Source: Thermoflexus hugenholtzii JAD2 | GTDB lineage: Bacteria > Chloroflexota > Dehalococcoidia > UBA2979 | DNA length: 5,949 nucleotides | NCBI GenBank assembly: GCA_945889565.1 | Contig: CAMDBZ010000114.1 | Coordinates: 1-5,949 of the forward strand | Direction: 5' to 3' | In this document: positions 1-5,769 of the stretch, one piece after another | Numbering within the stretch: position 1 is the stretch's first letter | How the letters are laid out: each line of letters opens with the position of its first letter | Notes under the pieces: generated by a model | What the model was told of the DNA's origin: nothing | Databases searched by the model: none | The model's input: only the letters and a program-made list of their open reading frames with translations | Position numbers and translations under genes: made by a program

Positions 1-768
1 CTGGACGATGCGTTCGTGCGCTCGCTCGACGAGGAGGGCATCACGACGGTCGACGAGCTGAGCGCGCGCGTGGGGGAGAACACGCAGACGCGGGTGCAGC
101 TGGAGGCGGACGCGGCCTACCGCGAGGAGGCGATGGACCTGCTGCTGGCAAGCGCGGACATCGACTACCCCGAGGTGCTGGTCGAGACGGAGATCGCACG
201 GCACATCGACCAGGAGTCGAACCACGCGTCGCACACACGCGAAGGCCTGGAGCGGTGGCTGGCGTCGATCGGCCAGAACGAGATCGACCTGCGCGAGACG
301 CTGCGGCCGCAGGCGGACCTGATGGTGCGGCGCGCGCTGGTGCTGCACCGGCTGGCGGAGCTCGAGAGCATCGTGGTGACGCCGGAGCAGATCGAGGCGG
401 AAGTGGACCGGTTCGTCCAGCGCGTGGCTGGAGGGCTGACCTCGGGCGCGTCCGAGGAGCAGGTGGTGTCGCTGCGGAGCATCTTCGACACGCCGGAGCA
501 GCGGCAGACCATCGAGGACCAGCTATTGACGACGACGACGCTCGATCGCCTCGTAGAGGTGGTCTCGCAGCCGGAGACGGAGGAGAGCGGCGGGGAACGG
601 CCGCGCGGCAGCCGTCGCCGGCGAGGCGCTCGCGCGCAGGATGGCGAGGGCGAAGGAGAGGCGACGGACGCGGAGCCGGGCGAGCTCGAGGCCGCTGCTG
701 GGGAGCCTGCCGGCCCCGAGGCCAGCGCGGGCGAGGCCAGCGCGGGCGAGGCCGACGCGAGCGGCTAA
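1..768 (+). CDS. tig: Trigger factor, C-terminal part (5' end outside window)
   Basis: Ribosome-associated chaperone that shields nascent polypeptides as they leave the exit tunnel. Only the last 255 residues are visible. The reading frame is open from base 1 (LDDAFVRSLDEEG), which matches the junction after the peptidyl-prolyl isomerase domain, so the GTG at 16 is internal and not a start. Residues about 1-190 are the helical C-terminal chaperone domain, with typical segments such as YPEVLVETEIARHI and VTPEQIEAEVDRF. The ribosome-binding and isomerase domains lie upstream of the window. Residues 192-255 form a tail unlike the family core: a basic patch (RPRGSRRRRGAR, 200-211) followed by a Glu/Gly/Ala/Pro-rich low-complexity stretch. 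The gene ends with TAA 79 bases before clpP, the usual tig-clpP-clpX order. The identification rests on the domain sequence and on this synteny. Confidence 0.9.
   Translation: MDDAFVRSLDEEGITTVDELSARVGENTQTRVQLEADAAYREEAMDLLLASADIDYPEVLVETEIARHIDQESNHASHTREGLERWLASIGQNEIDLRETLRPQADLMVRRALVLHRLAELESIVVTPEQIEAEVDRFVQRVAGGLTSGASEEQVVSLRSIFDTPEQRQTIEDQLLTTTTLDRLVEVVSQPETEESGGERPRGSRRRRGARAQDGEGEGEATDAEPGELEAAAGEPAGPEASAGEASAGEADASG
721..750 (+). repeat. Perfect 15-bp tandem duplication in the tig tail
   Basis: Bases 721-735 and 736-750 are identical (GCCAGCGCGGGCGAG twice), and a degraded third copy follows at 751-765. The unit is a multiple of three, so it adds ASAGE repeats to the trigger factor tail without breaking the frame. 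This is probably replication slippage in a low-complexity stretch. Confidence 0.85.
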
Positions 769-789
769 ACTGGAGATCGATCATCGGGA

Positions 790-805
790 GCCCCCGGCCG
801 GGGGC
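790..805. other. 16-bp perfect GC palindrome in the tig-clpP gap
   Basis: The sequence GCCCCCGGCCGGGGGC is its own reverse complement. It lies 21 bases after the tig stop and 42 bases before the clpP start. As RNA it could fold into a short hairpin, or as DNA it could bind a dimeric regulator. No T-tract follows, so it is not a classical intrinsic terminator. It may equally be chance in very GC-rich DNA. Confidence 0.35.
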
Positions 806-834
806 GCAGGGAAGCCCGGAGTGGGGATGATACC

Positions 835-842
835 GAGGGGGA
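835..842 (+). promoter_or_regulatory. Shine-Dalgarno sequence of clpP
   Basis: GAGGGGGA ends five bases before the ATG at 848. It decides the start: the in-frame ATG at 827 would add seven residues (MIPRGTG) but has only a poorly placed purine run, and the 848 start gives the usual ClpP N-terminus. Confidence 0.7.
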
Positions 843-847
843 CAGGT

Positions 848-1459
848 ATGCAGGCGCAGGATATCGTGCCGATGGTCATTGAGACGACCGCGCGCGGCGA
901 GCGGGCGTATGACATCTACTCGCTGCTGCTGAAGGAGCGGATCGTCTTCCTGGGGACGCCGATCGAGGATCAGATCGCGAACATCGTCGTGGCGCAGCTG
1001 CTCTACCTGGAGCGCGAGGACCCGGACCGGGACATCCACATGTATGTGCACTCGCCGGGCGGGGTGATTACGGCCGGGCTGGCGATCTACGACACGATGA
1101 ACCTGATCCGGCCGGACGTGTCGACGATCGCAGTGGGCTCGACGGCATCGATGGCGTCGGTGCTGCTGTGCTCGGGGGCGAAGGGGAAGCGCTATGCGCT
1201 GCCGAACGCGACGGTACACATGCACCAGGCGCTGGGCGGGGCGCGGGGGCAGGCGTCCGACATCGAGATTGCGGCGCGGGAGATCCTGCGCAACAACGAG
1301 ATCATTCGCGGCATCCTGTCGAAGCAGACGGGGCAGCCGATTGAGCGCATCCAGCGGGACTTCGATCGGGACTTCTACATGAGCGCGGATCAGGCCAAGG
1401 AATACGGATTCGTGGACGAGATTCTGGCGCGGGCGCCTGTGGAGGCGATCGCGCGGTAG
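848..1459 (+). CDS. clpP: ATP-dependent Clp protease proteolytic subunit
   Basis: Serine peptidase that forms the two-ring, 14-subunit degradation chamber of ClpXP and ClpAP-type proteases in the cytosol. The 203-residue length is normal. The catalytic triad is visible: Ser101 in STASMAS, His126 in MHQALGG and Asp175 in DFDRDFYMS. All three are offset by four from E. coli Ser97, His122 and Asp171. The N-terminal IVPMVIE and ERAYDIYSLLLKERIVFLG segments are typical and include the axial-loop region. Two residues near the active site differ from the most common consensus: His68 in YVHSPGG, where Asn is usual, and Ala128 in HQALGG, where Pro is usual. The core motifs are otherwise intact and an active enzyme is expected. 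The gene sits between tig and its unfoldase partner clpX, 78 bases downstream. Confidence 0.97.
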   Translation: MQAQDIVPMVIETTARGERAYDIYSLLLKERIVFLGTPIEDQIANIVVAQLLYLEREDPDRDIHMYVHSPGGVITAGLAIYDTMNLIRPDVSTIAVGSTASMASVLLCSGAKGKRYALPNATVHMHQALGGARGQASDIEIAAREILRNNEIIRGILSKQTGQPIERIQRDFDRDFYMSADQAKEYGFVDEILARAPVEAIAR

Positions 1460-1481
1460 CGGAAGTGCGGTAGCGTTGTCG

Positions 1482-1505
1482 CGCCGCGCGCGCAAGCGCG
1501 CGGCG
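1482..1505 (+). other. Perfect hairpin with GCAA tetraloop, clpP-clpX gap
   Basis: Arms 1482-1491 and 1496-1505 are perfect complements (10 GC pairs) closed by the loop GCAA, a GNRA tetraloop known to be unusually stable. It begins 22 bases after the clpP stop and ends 32 bases before the clpX ATG. No run of T follows, so a standard intrinsic terminator is unlikely. Partial attenuation, 3'-end protection of clpP mRNA or an RNA-processing site are possible roles; these are inferences. Confidence 0.55.
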
Positions 1506-1537
1506 GGGCGCGGACGAGGTCAGGGGGCCCGGGTCCG

Positions 1538-2833
1538 ATGGCGAACACGACAACGCGCGGCAGCCGTGTGCAGTACCACTGTTCGTTCTGCGGGAAAAAC
1601 CAGGATCAGGTCAAGCGGCTGATCGCCGGACCGGGTGCGGTGTACATCTGCGACGAGTGCGTGGAGCTGTGCCAGGAGATCATCAGCGAGGAGACGCAGG
1701 CCGCCGGCAAGGGGCAGGCGAAGGGCGCGACGCCCCGGCTGCGCACGCCGCAGGAGCTGGTCGCGCAGCTGGACGAGTACATCGTGGGGCAGGAGCGCAC
1801 GAAGCGCGTGCTCTCGGTGGCGGTGTACAACCACTACAAGCGCATCGATGGGCCGGCGCAGGCGGACATCGACCTCGAGAAGTCCAACATCCTGCTGATC
1901 GGGCCGACGGGGACAGGCAAGACCGCGTTCGCGCGGACGCTCGCGCGCATCCTCGACGTGCCGTTCTCGATCGCGGACGCGACGGCGCTGACGGAGGCGG
2001 GGTACGTCGGCGAGGATGTGGAGAACATCCTGCTGCACCTGATCCAGTCGGCGGAGTTCGACATCCAGAAGGCGGAGCGTGGCATCGTCTACATCTATGA
2101 GATCGACAAGATCGCGCGCAAGACGGACAACCCGTCGATCACGCGCGACGTGTCGGGCGAGGGCGTGCAACAGGCGCTGCTGAAGATCATCGAGGGCACG
2201 GTGGCGAGCGTGCCGCCGCAGGGTGGCCGCAAGCACCCGCACCAGGACTTCATCCAGATCAACACCTCGAACATCCTGTTTATCGTGGGTGGGGCGTTCG
2301 AGGGGCTGGAGAAGCTGGTCGGCAAGCGCACGGGCGCGGGCGTGCGCTCGATCGGGTTCGGGCAGCAGGGGCGGCTCTCGGACGAGGATCGCGCGGCGGT
2401 GCTGCGCGACGTGACGCACGACGACTTGCTGCAGTTCGGCCTGATCCCGGAGTTCGTCGGCCGGCTGCCCGTGGTGTCGACGCTCGATCCGCTGGACGTC
2501 GAGACGATGATGGCGATCCTGACGCAGCCGAAGAACGCGGTGGCGAAGCAGTTCCAGCGGCTCTTCGCGATCGACGGCGTGGAGCTGGTGTTCACGGACG
2601 ACGCGTTGCACGCGATCGCGGAGGCGGCGATCGGCCAGAAGACGGGCGCGCGCGGGCTGCGCACCGTGATGGAAGAGCTGCTGCTGGACGTGATGTACGA
2701 GGCGCCGTCGCGCCCGGAGATTCGCAAGTGCGTGGTCTCGGCGGATTGCGTGCTGAAGGGCAAGCGGCCGGTGCTGTTCGCGGAGTCCGGGCAGGTGCTG
2801 GACGGCACCGAGGATATCCAGGAGTCCGCGTAG
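1538..2833 (+). CDS. clpX: ATP-dependent protease ATP-binding subunit ClpX (altered Walker B)
   Basis: AAA+ unfoldase that recognises tagged substrates, unfolds them with ATP and threads them into ClpP. At 431 residues the length is normal. An N-terminal zinc-binding domain has Cys15, Cys18, Cys38 and Cys41. Other motifs seen are Walker A GPTGTGKT (122-129, Lys128), pore-1 loop GYVG (155-158), pore-2 region RDVSGEGVQ (203-211), RKH loop (231-233), ClpP-docking IGF (272-274), arginine finger Arg309 in EFVGRLP and sensor-2 Arg372 in GARGLR. The anomaly is Walker B: the family has IVYIDEIDK, here it reads IVYIYEIDK, so the magnesium-coordinating Asp is Tyr187 (codon TAT, 2096-2098), while Glu188 remains. 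That should weaken ATP hydrolysis unless it is a sequence error. The purine-rich AGGGGG at 1522-1527 is a plausible ribosome binding site. The gene follows clpP and precedes tlyA. Confidence 0.96.
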   Translation: MANTTTRGSRVQYHCSFCGKNQDQVKRLIAGPGAVYICDECVELCQEIISEETQAAGKGQAKGATPRLRTPQELVAQLDEYIVGQERTKRVLSVAVYNHYKRIDGPAQADIDLEKSNILLIGPTGTGKTAFARTLARILDVPFSIADATALTEAGYVGEDVENILLHLIQSAEFDIQKAERGIVYIYEIDKIARKTDNPSITRDVSGEGVQQALLKIIEGTVASVPPQGGRKHPHQDFIQINTSNILFIVGGAFEGLEKLVGKRTGAGVRSIGFGQQGRLSDEDRAAVLRDVTHDDLLQFGLIPEFVGRLPVVSTLDPLDVETMMAILTQPKNAVAKQFQRLFAIDGVELVFTDDALHAIAEAAIGQKTGARGLRTVMEELLLDVMYEAPSRPEIRKCVVSADCVLKGKRPVLFAESGQVLDGTEDIQESA

Positions 2834-2885
2834 CCCGCGGCGGGGACGCTCGCGCAGCCAGGTGAGCGCCCGCAACGAGAGCCGA

Positions 2886-3653
2886 ATGATGCCCGGACGC
2901 GCGCAGCCGCAGTCGCAGGGTTCGCGGCAGCGGCTGGATGCGCTGCTGGTGACGCGCGGCCTTGCGCCATCGCGGGAGCGTGCGCGCGCGCTGGTGCTGG
3001 CGCGCAGCGTGCTCGTCGATGGCGTGACGGCGCTGCGCGCGGGTGCACCCGTGGGCGCGCATGTGGCACTGGCGCTGCGTGAGCAGCCCCGTTATGCGAG
3101 CCGCGGCGGTGAGAAGCTGCGCGATGCGCTCGCGCGGTCCGGGCTCGCGGAGCTGGTGGCCGGGCGGCGCTGCCTCGACATCGGCGCGTCGACGGGGGGC
3201 TTTACGGACTGCCTGCTGCAGCACGGGGCGGCGTCGGTCGTGGCCGTGGACGTGGGGTACGGGCAGCTGGCGGTGGCGCTGCGCGACGACCCGCGCGTCG
3301 AGGTGCGGGAGCGCACGAACGCGCGCACGCTCGCGCCGCTCGACCCGCTGGTGGACCTCGTGACCGTGGACGTGTCGTTCATCTCGCTCGCGCTGGTGCT
3401 GCCGGCGGCGGTCGCGTCGCTGCGCCCGGGCGGCGATGTGCTGGCGCTGGTGAAGCCGCAGTTCGAGGCGGGGCGCGCGGAGGTGGGGCGCGGCGGCGTG
3501 GTGCGCGACCCGGCGATCCATGCGGCGTGCGTGGGGCGGGTGGCGCGCTGGGCGGTGGAGCGCGGCTTGCGCGTGCGCGGCGTGTTCCGGTCGCCGCTCC
3601 CGGGCCCCGCGGGTAACCTCGAATTTTTCCTGTGGCTGCGCAGGCCAGCCTGA
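2886..3653 (+). CDS. tlyA: TlyA-family S4-domain rRNA 2'-O-methyltransferase
   Basis: Member of the TlyA family, often mislabelled hemolysin. Characterised members use S-adenosylmethionine to 2'-O-methylate cytidines of 16S and/or 23S rRNA, which affects capreomycin sensitivity. In the 255-residue product an S4 RNA-binding domain spans about 15-65 (RLDALLVTRGLAPSRERAR). The linker YASRGGEKL (70-78) follows, then the FtsJ-like fold with SAM loop DIGASTGGFTD (98-108), VDVGYGQL (121-128), VDVSFISL (161-168), LVKPQFE (188-194), GRGGVVRD (201-208) and the terminal GNLEFFLWL. These fit the family throughout. The start is uncertain: ATG 2886 and ATG 2889 are adjacent with a weak GAGAG at 2877-2881 upstream, and GTG 2862 would add eight residues. 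The gap to clpX is 52 bases. Its stop overlaps the nadK start, so the two are likely translated together. Confidence 0.93.
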   Translation: MMPGRAQPQSQGSRQRLDALLVTRGLAPSRERARALVLARSVLVDGVTALRAGAPVGAHVALALREQPRYASRGGEKLRDALARSGLAELVAGRRCLDIGASTGGFTDCLLQHGAASVVAVDVGYGQLAVALRDDPRVEVRERTNARTLAPLDPLVDLVTVDVSFISLALVLPAAVASLRPGGDVLALVKPQFEAGRAEVGRGGVVRDPAIHAACVGRVARWAVERGLRVRGVFRSPLPGPAGNLEFFLWLRRPA

Positions 3654-4564
3654 TGCGGCGCATCGCGGTGTGCTACCACCCGGCGGTGACGGGCGCGCGC
3701 GCCGTGGCGGAGCGGCTCGCGGAGCTTGCGGGGGAGGCCGGCGTGCTGGCGGCGTGCGCGGAGCTGCCGGACGGTGGCTGGGCGTTGCCGCTCGCGTGGC
3801 CGGACGGCCAGGCGGAATTCGCGGCGGCGGAGCTGCTGATCGCGGTCGGCGGGGACGGGACGATGCTGCACGCCTCGGCGATCGCGGCACCGGCGGGGGT
3901 GCCGGTGTTCGGGGTGCGGATGGGGCGGCTCGGCTTCCTCGCGGAGTCGACGGAGGCCGAGGCGGAGCGCGATCTGCGGCGCATCATCGGCGGGGCGGGG
4001 CGCATCGAGGCGCGGGCGATGGTGCAGGCGCAGGTGGGGGCGGCGGGCGCGCCGTTGCACGCGCTCAACGACGTGGTGATCGGGCGGCAGCACCTGGGGC
4101 GCACGGTATCCGTGGGGCTGCGCGTCGATGGAGTGCTGCTGGCGGAGTACCGCGCCGATGCGGTGGTCGTGGCGACGGCCACAGGCTCCACCGGGTACGC
4201 GCTGGCGCTGGGAGGGCCGATCCTGCACCCGGGCGCCTCGGAGCTGGTGGTGGTCGCTGTGGCGCCGCACCTGTCGTACCGCAACGCGCTGGTACTGCCG
4301 GGGAGCGCGTCGATCGAGCTCGAGATCGCGCGCGCGGAGGGTTGCGTGCTGCTGGCCGACGGAGGGCAGGAGCAGGCGGTGGAGGCGGGGGCGCGGGTGC
4401 AGGTGACGCGGTCGCCGCAGACGACGCGCTTCCTGCGGCTGGGCGAGGAGCGGCAGTTCTACGCGAACCTCGCGCGGCGGCTGGGCTGGCTGCGCATCGA
4501 CCATGCGCTGGGGGACCGTGCGCCCGGCCCGGAGGGCGGCGCGGGCGAGGCGCGCGGGGCGTAG
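3653..4564 (+). CDS. nadK: NAD kinase (ATP/polyphosphate-NAD kinase family)
   Basis: Phosphorylates NAD to NADP, the only route to NADP in bacteria. It is a cytosolic 303-residue enzyme of normal length. Visible motifs are the catalytic GGDGT (66-70), the G-x-x-x-G-x-LGFL motif (GVRMGRLGFL, 87-96), the NAD-binding N139-D140 (the family usually has Asn-Glu), the conserved glycine-rich TGSTGYALALGGP (177-189), the C-terminal DGGQ (236-239) and FYANLARRLGW. The ATG overlaps the tlyA stop by one base (TGATG, 3651-3655), a strong sign of translational coupling and the reason for choosing this start; an AGG at 3642-3644 may help initiation. Residues 285-303 are a Gly/Ala/Pro-rich tail with no family motif. 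tlyA-nadK neighbours are common in Gram-positive bacteria. Arg89 stands where many homologues have Asn, but Firmicutes have His there, so the site tolerates change. Confidence 0.94.
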   Translation: MRRIAVCYHPAVTGARAVAERLAELAGEAGVLAACAELPDGGWALPLAWPDGQAEFAAAELLIAVGGDGTMLHASAIAAPAGVPVFGVRMGRLGFLAESTEAEAERDLRRIIGGAGRIEARAMVQAQVGAAGAPLHALNDVVIGRQHLGRTVSVGLRVDGVLLAEYRADAVVVATATGSTGYALALGGPILHPGASELVVVAVAPHLSYRNALVLPGSASIELEIARAEGCVLLADGGQEQAVEAGARVQVTRSPQTTRFLRLGEERQFYANLARRLGWLRIDHALGDRAPGPEGGAGEARGA

Positions 4565-4599
4565 CGCTCGGGCCCGGTGGCCTGGCGACGGCCCGGCGC
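4564..4599 (+). other. Bulged GC hairpin at the nadK stop
   Basis: GCGC (4564-4567) and CGGGCC (4569-4574) pair with GGCCCG (4590-4595) and GCGC (4596-4599). This gives ten GC pairs with one bulged T (4568) and a 15-base loop. The stem starts on the last base of the nadK stop codon. No T-run follows, but its place at the end of the tightly packed clpX-tlyA-nadK set suggests a transcript-end or processing structure. This is inferred from position. Confidence 0.35.
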
Positions 4600-4607
4600 G
4601 CGTGCTC

Positions 4608-4613
4608 TATCCT
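4608..4613 (+). promoter_or_regulatory. Possible -10 element (TATCCT) before the GNAT gene
   Basis: TATCCT fits the TAnnnT core of a -10 box and lies in the only AT-containing patch of the 97-base gap. At a 17-base spacing the -35 position reads GCGACG (4585-4590), a poor match to TTGACA. It would put a start about 48 bases before the ATG at 4662. Weak support. Confidence 0.22.
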
Positions 4614-4647
4614 GAGGGCTCGGGTGCGCGTCCAGGGTGGCCCTCGT

Positions 4648-4653
4648 GGAGGG
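4648..4653 (+). promoter_or_regulatory. Shine-Dalgarno sequence GGAGGG of the GNAT gene
   Basis: GGAGGG lies eight bases before ATG 4662, the best ribosome binding site in the window. It fixes the start there rather than at the in-frame ATG 4503, which would lie inside nadK and add 53 Arg/Ala/Gly-rich residues with no homology to the fold. Confidence 0.75.
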
Positions 4654-4661
4654 TGCAGGCG

Positions 4662-5159
4662 ATGGTCGAGGCACGGGCAAGGGCGGCAGCCGAAGCGCGC
4701 GCGGAGCGGGCGACGGTTCGCGACGCCGAGTCGATTCATCAGCTCGTGAACTTCTGGGCAGCGCGCGGCGACATGCTGCCGCGCACGCTGGCCGAGGTGT
4801 ACGAGCACCTGCGCGACTTCTTCGTGGTGCGGGAGGCGGACGAGGTGGTGGCGTGCGGGGCGCTGCACATCACGTGGGCTGACCTCGCAGAGCTGAAGTC
4901 TGTCGCGGTGCGCGAGGACCGGCAGGCGGCGGGGTACGGCAGCGTGGTGGTGCGCGCGTGCATCGACGAGGGGCGCGGGCTCGGGCTGGCGCGGCTGTTC
5001 GCGCTCACGTACCGGCCGGGCTTTTTCGAACGGCTCGGCTTCCAGCAGGTCGATGTGATGACGCTGCCGCGCAAGGTCTGGAACGAGTGCTACCGCTGCC
5101 CGAAGTTCCCCGGCTGTAACGAGATCGCGATGACGCTGGAGTTGAGCGCGACCGGGTGA
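4662..5159 (+). CDS. argA: GNAT N-acetyltransferase, short N-acetylglutamate synthase (ArgA) type
   Basis: Probable amino-acid N-acetyltransferase that transfers acetyl from acetyl-CoA to L-glutamate, the first step of arginine biosynthesis. The 165-residue protein is a single GNAT domain: TVRDAESIHQLVNFWAARG (18-36), the family-typical MLPRTLAEVYEHLRDFFV (38-55), CGALHITWADLAELKSVAV (65-83), the acetyl-CoA pyrophosphate loop RQAAGYGS (87-94) and ALTYRPGFFERLGF (114-127). The combination of MLPR, GALH-W-DLAE, LTY-FFERLGF and a C-terminal KVWNEC-x2-CPKFPGC matches the stand-alone short synthases of deltaproteobacteria and relatives, which lack the amino-acid-kinase domain of classical ArgA. 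Cys143, Cys146 and Cys152 form a small cysteine cluster in that end motif. No other arginine gene is in view, so the substrate is inferred from sequence resemblance; a different amino-acid acetyltransferase cannot be excluded. Confidence 0.75.
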   Translation: MVEARARAAAEARAERATVRDAESIHQLVNFWAARGDMLPRTLAEVYEHLRDFFVVREADEVVACGALHITWADLAELKSVAVREDRQAAGYGSVVVRACIDEGRGLGLARLFALTYRPGFFERLGFQQVDVMTLPRKVWNECYRCPKFPGCNEIAMTLELSATG

Positions 5160-5202
5160 GCCGCGACGCCGATACGGGCTGCCTCGCCCTGGCGGCCGGC
5201 CG

Positions 5203-5769
5203 ATGACCTCGGACGGCGCGGAGCTCGTCGACAGCCGGGTCGTGTATCGCTCGCAGGTGTTCGACGTGGCGGAGCAGCGTTTTCGCTTCGCGGACGGGGT
5301 GGAGCACGCGCGCTCTGTGGTGCAGCACCCCGGCGCGGTCGCGATCGTCGCGCTGGACGACGCGGGGCGCTGGCTGCTCATCGAACAGTTCCGGCTGCCG
5401 GCGGGCGCGGTGCTGCTCGAGATTCCGGCGGGGACGCTGGAGCCGGGCGAGGCACCCGAGGTGACGGCGCAGCGCGAGCTGCGCGAGGAGACGGGGTTCG
5501 CGGCGGCGTCGATCGAGCGGCTGGGCGGCACGTGGATGGCGCCGGGGTTCTGCACGGAGTTCATCCACTACTTCGTGGCGCGCGGGCTGCGGGTGGATCC
5601 GCTGCCGCACGACGCCGACGAGCGCATCTCGGCGCCGCTGGCGTACACGTTCGACGAGGTGCTTGCGGCCATCGACGCCGGGCGCATCTGCGACGCGAAG
5701 AGCGTGGCGGCAGCGCTGTTGTACGAGCGCTGGACGCGCGGGCGCGGGGGCGCTGCCTCGCGCGCTTGA
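5203..5769 (+). CDS. NUDIX hydrolase, probable ADP-ribose pyrophosphatase
   Basis: Likely hydrolyses ADP-ribose, or a related nucleoside diphosphate sugar, to AMP and a sugar phosphate with magnesium in the cytosol. The 188-residue protein carries a complete Nudix box at 77-99 (G-x5-E-x7-RELREETGF) with the metal-binding Glu residues present. Just ahead is EQFRLPAGAVLLEIPAGTLE (61-80), the EQ-R and LEIPAG signature of ADP-ribose pyrophosphatases. Pro114 in APGFCTE, about 15 residues after the box, is the position used to assign ADP-ribose specificity. The N-terminal strand segment VVYRSQVFDVAEQRFRF also fits that group. ATG 5203 is the first start codon in the open frame; no clear ribosome binding site precedes it, and a 10-bp palindrome (CGGCCGGCCG, 5193-5202) abuts the ATG. 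The gap from the GNAT gene is 43 bases, so they may share a transcript. The exact substrate is an inference. Confidence 0.87.
   Translation: MTSDGAELVDSRVVYRSQVFDVAEQRFRFADGVEHARSVVQHPGAVAIVALDDAGRWLLIEQFRLPAGAVLLEIPAGTLEPGEAPEVTAQRELREETGFAAASIERLGGTWMAPGFCTEFIHYFVARGLRVDPLPHDADERISAPLAYTFDEVLAAIDAGRICDAKSVAAALLYERWTRGRGGAASRA

Noticed and set aside
528..540. ACG trinucleotide run in tig
   Set aside because: Only four units, encoding a Thr stretch inside the conserved domain; too short to call a microsatellite.
766..771. TAAACT at the tig stop as a -10 element for clpP
   Set aside because: No -35 match at 16-18 bases upstream; the hexamer is explained by the stop codon.
41..1495. Long open frames on the minus strand (also 1520-2875, 3092-4504 and 4065-5564)
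   Set aside because: They are antisense to conserved genes, are dominated by Arg/Pro/Ala, show no family motif and arise from the extreme GC content that removes stop codons.
3599..3628. GC palindrome CCCGCGGG followed by TTTTT as an intrinsic terminator
   Set aside because: The T-run is ten bases past a very short stem and encodes the conserved GNLEFFL end of TlyA, with nadK overlapping just downstream.
3911..3940. NadK Arg89 in GVRMGRLGFL and Asp140 in place of Glu as signs of a defective enzyme
   Set aside because: The Arg89 position varies in the family (Firmicutes have His there), Asp for Glu is conservative, and all catalytic motifs are intact.
4503..4661. An ATG at 4503 as the start of the acetyltransferase
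   Set aside because: It lies inside nadK, adds 53 Arg/Ala/Gly-rich residues outside the GNAT fold and has no good ribosome binding site, whereas ATG 4662 has GGAGGG at ideal spacing.
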